From Chinchilla lanigera (Eukaryota > Chordata > Mammalia > Rodentia > Chinchillidae), in the NCBI RefSeq assembly GCF_000276665.1, contig NW_004955429.1:4965709-5029708 (forward strand): 64,000 bases of DNA, given 5' to 3'. The translations under genes and the position numbers were made by a program. The stretch's first letter is position 1. The number at the start of each line of letters is the position of its first letter. Of this stretch, positions 59,033 to 64,000 are shown one piece after another. The notes below the pieces were generated by a model. The model made no database searches and was not told the origin of the DNA. It was given only the letters and a program-made list of their open reading frames with translations.

Positions 59033-59243
59033 CTTTGTGTGCTGGAGACTTCCGCTGAGCCGGAGTTGCCGCCGTCTGCACCTGCTGCTGTTTGACCAAA
59101 TTTCCTTCGCTGCCAGTCCTCAAAATCTTCTCACCTAAGCTGATTTTTTTCTGTTTGCTGTTTAAATCATCCTTCCTGGATGACTGCAGCTTAGATGCTG
59201 CATTAGCGAAAAAAGGTCTTGCAGAGCGGGAAGGCTTGGACAT
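59033..59243 (-). CDS. Candidate first coding exon of an unrecognised gene (partial)
   Basis: The minus strand opens with ATG at 59243-59241 (A at -3, a fair start context) and codes for 70 residues. It begins MSKPSRSARPFFANAASKLQ and is rich in serine, lysine and glutamine (RKDDLNSKQKK, LVKQQQVQ, PAQRKSPAHK). It then meets CAAAG/GTAATG, a good 5' splice site, at 59033/59032. A basic, low-hydrophobic start of this type is common in cytoskeletal or coiled-coil proteins, but I do not recognise the protein. Local CG content is higher than around it (for example CCGCCGTC and CGGAGTT on the plus strand), which is unusual for this AT-rich region and suggests selection. No CpG island or clear TATA lies upstream. 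No second exon was identified in the window, so the rest would lie beyond recognition or at smaller coordinates. The open frame continues past the donor to 58965. Chance or an old pseudogene remains possible. Confidence 0.4.
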
Positions 59244-59561
59244 TTTAAAGAGCAGAAAACACGACAACAAAAAGAATCAACCCCAGAACGTTACCTACTG
59301 GGGCAGCAAATTCTAAAAAATCCTCTGAGCTTCACTTTTCAACTGACACAATGAGAGTGTGAAGTGCAGCGGGAGATAAAGTGCAGGAGTGCCACTTGGG
59401 TTTCTCTTAAACTAAAGGTACCGTACAACCACACGGCCCATTTACTAGACCTGTGGAATGTAAATGTGCATTTCGAAGAAGCCTGTGACAGTTTTGCAAT
59501 GGTAAATGCTCCAACTCTGAGCGAACGGCAGGCTCTGGAACAGGGAATGTCAAATCTGTAT

Positions 59562-59600
<39 letters not shown>
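59562..59600. repeat. (CA)n microsatellite
   Basis: About 19 CA units, roughly 320 bp upstream (on the minus strand) of the candidate start codon at 59243. Confidence 0.97.
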
Positions 59601-59602
<2 letters not shown>

Positions 59603-60036
59603 CACAGAACCACTAATACACAGACTAGACACTGGACTTCTCGCACCGGAAAATGAATGTACGTATATCCCACCCATTCAGGTATTATACATGAAAATGA
59701 GCCAGATGTGTGGCTTATATTACCAGGAAGCACATACCAGATTCAGTTTCCAGGCACTGGTTCAAGCAAATATTTCCCCGCCGTAGCACATTCTTATATT
59801 ATATTCCAAGAGTTGATCATGTAGCAAATACCCACCATGCCCACCTTCATAATTACTTTTCCTGCTGTTTACAGAACACGTATAGCACAATGGCAAATAA
59901 AGAAAATAGAAGAATGTAACTTCCATACCTTTCTAGGCTGCCATAGGATACTGACTAACCGATATGGAGGGTGTTGTGCGTCTGCATAAGCTGGTGTGGG
60001 ATGTGTAAAAGTGTGCATATGTATGCATGTGTAGTT

Positions 60037-60039
60037 GTA

Positions 60040-60072
<33 letters not shown>

Positions 60073-60080
60073 CAGAGAGA
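60037..60080. repeat. Compound (GT)n(GA)n microsatellite
   Basis: GT units followed by GA units with one GACA interruption. Confidence 0.95.
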
Positions 60081-60569
60081 CATTGGGAATATGGACTATT
60101 TTATATTTTAAAGAGCTTGGAGTTTAATGAACAAATGAATACTTGTAATTACCATGCTTTCTGAAGGACTAATAGTAATGATGTAAAAATCAAGTGTGTT
60201 GAAGAGGTCAAAGTTTTCTAGGCTGAAAACATTCTTGACACTATTTGAACACATAACCCATACTAGATGCTCATAGGCCCTCTCCCACTAAGGTAACCAG
60301 TTTTCCTCTTAGTTTCATGTGTCAGTGATTTTTATGATTTGGGGTTAAGCTGTTTCCAACCTTTATTATGATGTGCTCCCTTAGGGAGCATCTACACAAA
60401 CTCTGTATGAACTAAAAAAGGGTCTGGGAATTTGTGATCATATAACTGCTCTCCTAGCGTAAATACCGTGATAAGCACGTAGGTACTTAGCACTTTATCA
60501 GAAGGAGAATTATGTGCTAGGGAGAGTATTAGTGTTGGGATCAGTTGGGAAAGAGTTACCTCTAACCTC

Positions 60570-60725
60570 TAACTGTAGGCCCAGCCTGAGAAGTCACCGT
60601 TTCCAACTTTTCACTGGTAAAATTGGGATAATGATTTTGGCTTTATAGGATTGCTATATAGAGAAACGGAGGTGACAAGTCTGCACATTGTCTGGCACTG
60701 GCAGCATTCAATAAATACAAATTTC
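60570..60725 (+). mobile_element. MIR/L2-like 3' fragment, plus strand
   Basis: 'tcactggtaaaattgggata', 'aggattgctatatagagaaa' and 'tggcagcattcaataaatac' follow the order of a MIR 3' half. Confidence 0.7.
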
Positions 60726-60810
60726 TTTACCCTGTATTCCCAAAAATTCAGTTTTAATGACTCTTCATAAGTCTAACACTATCTTATAAAAAATACCAGA
60801 GTTACAAGCA

Positions 60811-60892
60811 TGGGCTGAGGATGTAGTTCAGGGATGGAGCCCTTGCCGAGCACGCGGGAGGCCCTGGGTTTGATCTCTAGTACTGAAAAAAA
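60811..60892 (+). mobile_element. ID-type SINE, plus strand
   Basis: tgggctgaggatgtagttca, then 'cccttgccgagcacgcggga' and 'gggtttgatctctagtactg' with a short A tail. It differs from the main ID subfamily of the window and is closer in type to the older ID pattern with 'gccctgggtttgat'. Confidence 0.88.
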
Positions 60893-63800
60893 GAGCAAAT
60901 CTGTGCACAGTTACAGGCTCAAATCCTGACTCAGATCAGATTGTCCACAGTGGAATCACAAACATAATCTCAGAGCTATAAAACTGGGAAAAAATAATGT
61001 GAGAGTAAGCCTGTAGTATTTTGAGAAAAGTACCCTTTGTCATGATCTTCTACATCAGCAAATACTGCTGTATCATAAAATCCAACCCATTAAATAGTAA
61101 GGCATAGAATTTAAATGACCCCTTTACTCTTAATAATTCTGTCCAAATAATACAGTACAACTTCAATGTGTCCATATTATATTTTACGTCTGCCTGAGAA
61201 GCATGTTGCTTAGGCTTCTTCCTTTCTGACATCACACCGGCAGTCAGCTTTTTTTTGGGATAGATTCTGTCAAGAAACTAACTCTGGTCACGTCATGGAG
61301 AGCCAAGTGTACCGCATCACAGTTAAGCAGTGATATAGCTGCTGAGGATCAGCAACATCCACTCACCAGCCAAGTGACCACACTGAATGCAGCCTCACAG
61401 TCTAGACTCCTGCCTCTTAGTAATGACCCTCTGTGACACAGCTTGGTCCCTGTGTGTGCAAATCACAGGGCCACTGAGGGTGTGTGGTGCCTGGCAGTGG
61501 ATCCCAGCATGGGAAGCCAGCTGGAAGGATCTGTGCCAGCAAAGAAGTGTGATGGCATCCTGATGCCATTTAAGACAGCTGGTTTACCCATCTGATATGG
61601 AGAGAGGCATTTCAGAGGGATAGAATCATGTCTCCTAGAATATTTTCCTTCCCTAGGAAAGATCAATATTTTATGAAGGTGAGGGGGAGAAATCAAAGTG
61701 ACTACATGAAAATGGCCATTTGTAGAGCTGGGAAATGTATCTAGAGAAAGACAACCCCTAGGAGATGATTATATACTACACAGACAGATGATAGATAGAT
61801 AGATAGATATAGATAGATAGGAGATAGAGGTAGACAGATAGATAGACCTACAAACATACACACATATGTGTGCAGGAGAATGTATTGTTGCTGCCTCTCA
61901 GGGGCAGGTCATCTGCAGGCCCATTCGTTTACTTTGAACCTTTCATTCTGTAGAAACTGTGACAGGTCTTATGATGCATCCTCATGGAGAACCTGCCTGA
62001 GAGCACTAGACCCATGTCACCTTGCCAAGTTCTCCAGCCATGCTCAGTTGAAGCAGTTGTACTTGGGATAAATGTATTTCCCTTCCACTCAAAAAATAGC
62101 CTTCACCTGTCTGCACCAAAATTCATGCATCTGTTTAAATAAAGCTGGCTCCCCTACAGGGTCAGTGTTTTAAAGCTCTGGAAGGACATCACACGGTTCG
62201 GTCTTCTTCCTTCCCACTCACCGCAAGTTTTCCAAGATGCTTTGTCATTCAGTGAGTACCAAGCCCTCAGGACATGGTAAAGTCAGACCATAGGGTCTTT
62301 GGTCATTGTGCTTGGGATATTTTCATTTTAAACCAAGAAATGAGTAGTAAGTTGACACAGGGGCATTTGCTTGGTTATGTAGCTCTAAACCTGTCCCTCT
62401 CAGAACTTTTATAAAAGCAGAAGATTGAAGTAAGTAGCAGAGATTTTATTTACTTTTTCTTAATCTTTACCTTAATCTGAAAAATCTACCTGCCTTGACT
62501 CTCAAAATGCATGAATGATTAGGATAAACTGTGTGAAGGTAAATAAGAAATGAATGATAAAGAGACCAGAAGAAAAGAAATTGGGCTTTGATCTTCCCAG
62601 TACTGAAAACACAAGAAGGAGATGCTATGCTACTTTATCATTAGTTTGACTCTACTGATAAGAAAGATTTCATTGGATCACAAAGATGCTGTTTGAATCG
62701 TGAGTGACCTCAGAGCAAAGGCCAGCTACCACAGAACAAGCCCTGCCTCATCCTAGGAAACAGAACACACTTACAAATTTGATCCCAGCATGCTGCTTTA
62801 ATCAGTCATAGACAATTTAGCTCCCATGGTCAATAGGCATCTTGCCCAGCTACTCCAGGTCTTAACGATTCCAGTGAAGATGATTTTCAGGCAATTGGGT
62901 TTGGATTCAGGAGGACTAAATTCTCAGGCTTTATCCCTGCTTGTGGCCCCTTTTGGTTAGTATCTCCCCAAAATGACCTAATCCCAGCATGATCGGCCAC
63001 TCTGGACCTTGATACTGGCCTTTTTTTCTCCAAGACTCTTTGTGTCAGGCCTCCTGTGTGTGGAGTGACAACTCTGTCTGCCAGCTCCCTCTGGATTCTC
63101 TGAGTGTCTCAATCTCAGTGTCCATATCTCTGGTGTTGGCCTGGTCATTGTGGGCCTACTGAGAAAAGGTGAGGCCAGAAAGTTTTTCTACTTCAAACGC
63201 AGCCACCACCATTTTTTTCAGCATGGAAACACCTTACTGAACTTCGCTTAATGTTACCACGATTTCATTTTTCCTTGTACTTTTGTCCCTCTCTGCTTCC
63301 CCTCCCCAAATACACCTATTTAATTTTATGAGTGGATACTTCTAGAACACATCCTTACTTTCCTTGAAATCTTTATTCTATTGATGTTATTCCTTAGCGA
63401 GGAGATATTATGATGTTTAGACTATGGGGTTTGAGTAAATCAGCTAATTCTTCCTGTGAACTCTCCTCCTAGCTTTCGTACCCCTGGTCTGGCTCTTAGA
63501 ATCTGACTTTGTAGCCTCTTACACAGCTCTGGCTTAGGATGAAGTTTGGCTGCCTCTGCAAAGGAGGGGCCTGCTGATGCACTGCTCCTAGGGAGTGGTT
63601 CCAGGTTACGGCCTGCAGTAACCCTGACTTGGCTGCTCTTCACACAGGCCCTAGAGCATCCTATAAACAGTTATGTCCATTCATCTAAAGCTTCTGCCTC
63701 TCATCAGGATCTGACAGCAGTTGCTACCCACTCATGATGGGGTCTTTGGTCCATAGCTGGGGTCTGGCACTCAAAATGTCCTCTGTCTCCTGGTTCAGTC

Positions 63801-64000
63801 AAGTCTACCTCAGGGCTTTTCCATACCTCTCTGAGTCTATTCCATTTTCCAAATCCCAAAGATACCAGCTGACTCTGCTTTTTTGGTGGAGCACAAAATC
63901 TCCACACTCACTAGTTCCTTTATGTAGCTAACCTAAATTCCACCTATACACTTCAGAAAACTTCCTCTCATTCTGTATGTGAAAATTGGGATAATTTATA
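60893..64000. other. Unique sequence with a tetranucleotide repeat
   Basis: About 3.1 kb without a recognised gene or transposon. Overlapping frames at 61463-62071 and 63440-63931 occur on both strands and have no motifs. Confidence 0.5.
61785..61850. repeat. (GATA)n microsatellite, imperfect
   Basis: Runs of GATA/AGAT units with interruptions (GATATA, GGAGATAGAGG). Confidence 0.95.

Larger units (their letters stand above)
59244..60569. other. Unique sequence with two microsatellites
   Basis: No gene confirmed. Holds (CA)n at 59562-59600 and (GT)n(GA)n at 60037-60080. The 140-codon plus-strand frame 59364-59786 and the minus-strand frame over the same bases both run through the CA repeat and are probably artefacts. 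Confidence 0.5.

Noticed and set aside
59364..59786. 140-codon plus-strand frame
   Set aside because: Runs through a (CA)n microsatellite giving a His/Thr repeat, with no domain on either side.
1001..60892. tRNA genes at the ID-like sequences
   Set aside because: The A-box and B-box are present because ID SINEs derive from a tRNA, but the bodies have A-rich tails, several have target duplications, and they do not fold as intact tRNAs.

Overview
This window looks like a gene-poor stretch of a mammalian nuclear genome, most likely from a rodent outside the mouse and rat family. The sequence signs are AT-rich non-coding DNA, many tRNA-derived SINEs of the ID type, B1 (7SL-derived) SINEs of which two carry the ~29-bp internal duplication typical of the mouse-related rodent clade, old and younger L1 LINEs, MaLR-type LTRs, L2, MIR, Tigger, hAT and mariner fossils, and (CA)n-type microsatellites. 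No murid B2 or B4 element was seen. Many ID copies beside B1s with the 29-bp duplication would fit a beaver, kangaroo-rat or jerboa-like lineage, but species assignment from repeats alone is an inference. Two 100-N runs (40897-40996 and 57072-57171) show this is a draft scaffold.

Layout. 1-7.2 kb is mostly unique sequence with an ID SINE, a hAT fossil and an L2 fragment. 7.2-8.2 kb holds an intronless retrocopy of RWDD1 on the minus strand, flanked by a target-site duplication and broken by one nonsense codon. A MaLR LTR follows, then about 4.7 kb (8.9-13.6 kb) in which I recognise nothing. 14.5-18.8 kb is an old L1 on the minus strand carrying a B1, a younger L1 tail, an ID and an inverted-repeat mariner element. 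18.8-35.5 kb alternates unique DNA with L2, ID, B1, a second mariner, an internally deleted Tigger1 and a pair of unclassified related blocks. 35.5-40.1 kb has microsatellites facing each other, two LTRs, a third mariner and an L1 tail. 41.4-49.7 kb is one nearly full-length ancient L1 (plus strand) with at least five later insertions inside it. 50-64 kb is mostly unique sequence with B1, L2, MIR and ID elements, a 28-bp minisatellite, and a cluster at 55.6-56.4 kb where one 15-16-bp target sequence appears three times around nested insertions.

The only protein-coding candidate that is not a transposon or retrocopy is a possible first coding exon on the minus strand at 59033-59243 (70 codons, ATG to a good GTAATG splice donor). 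I cannot name its gene. Nothing here works together as a pathway, operon or defence system. The interest lies in the transposon structures: three mariner copies whose two halves both derive from the transposase 3' end in opposite orientation, a ~128-bp L1-derived unit present twice inside an L1, a ~310-bp unidentified insertion in the old L1, and the nested target-site series. I did not find convincing evidence of a new biological system.
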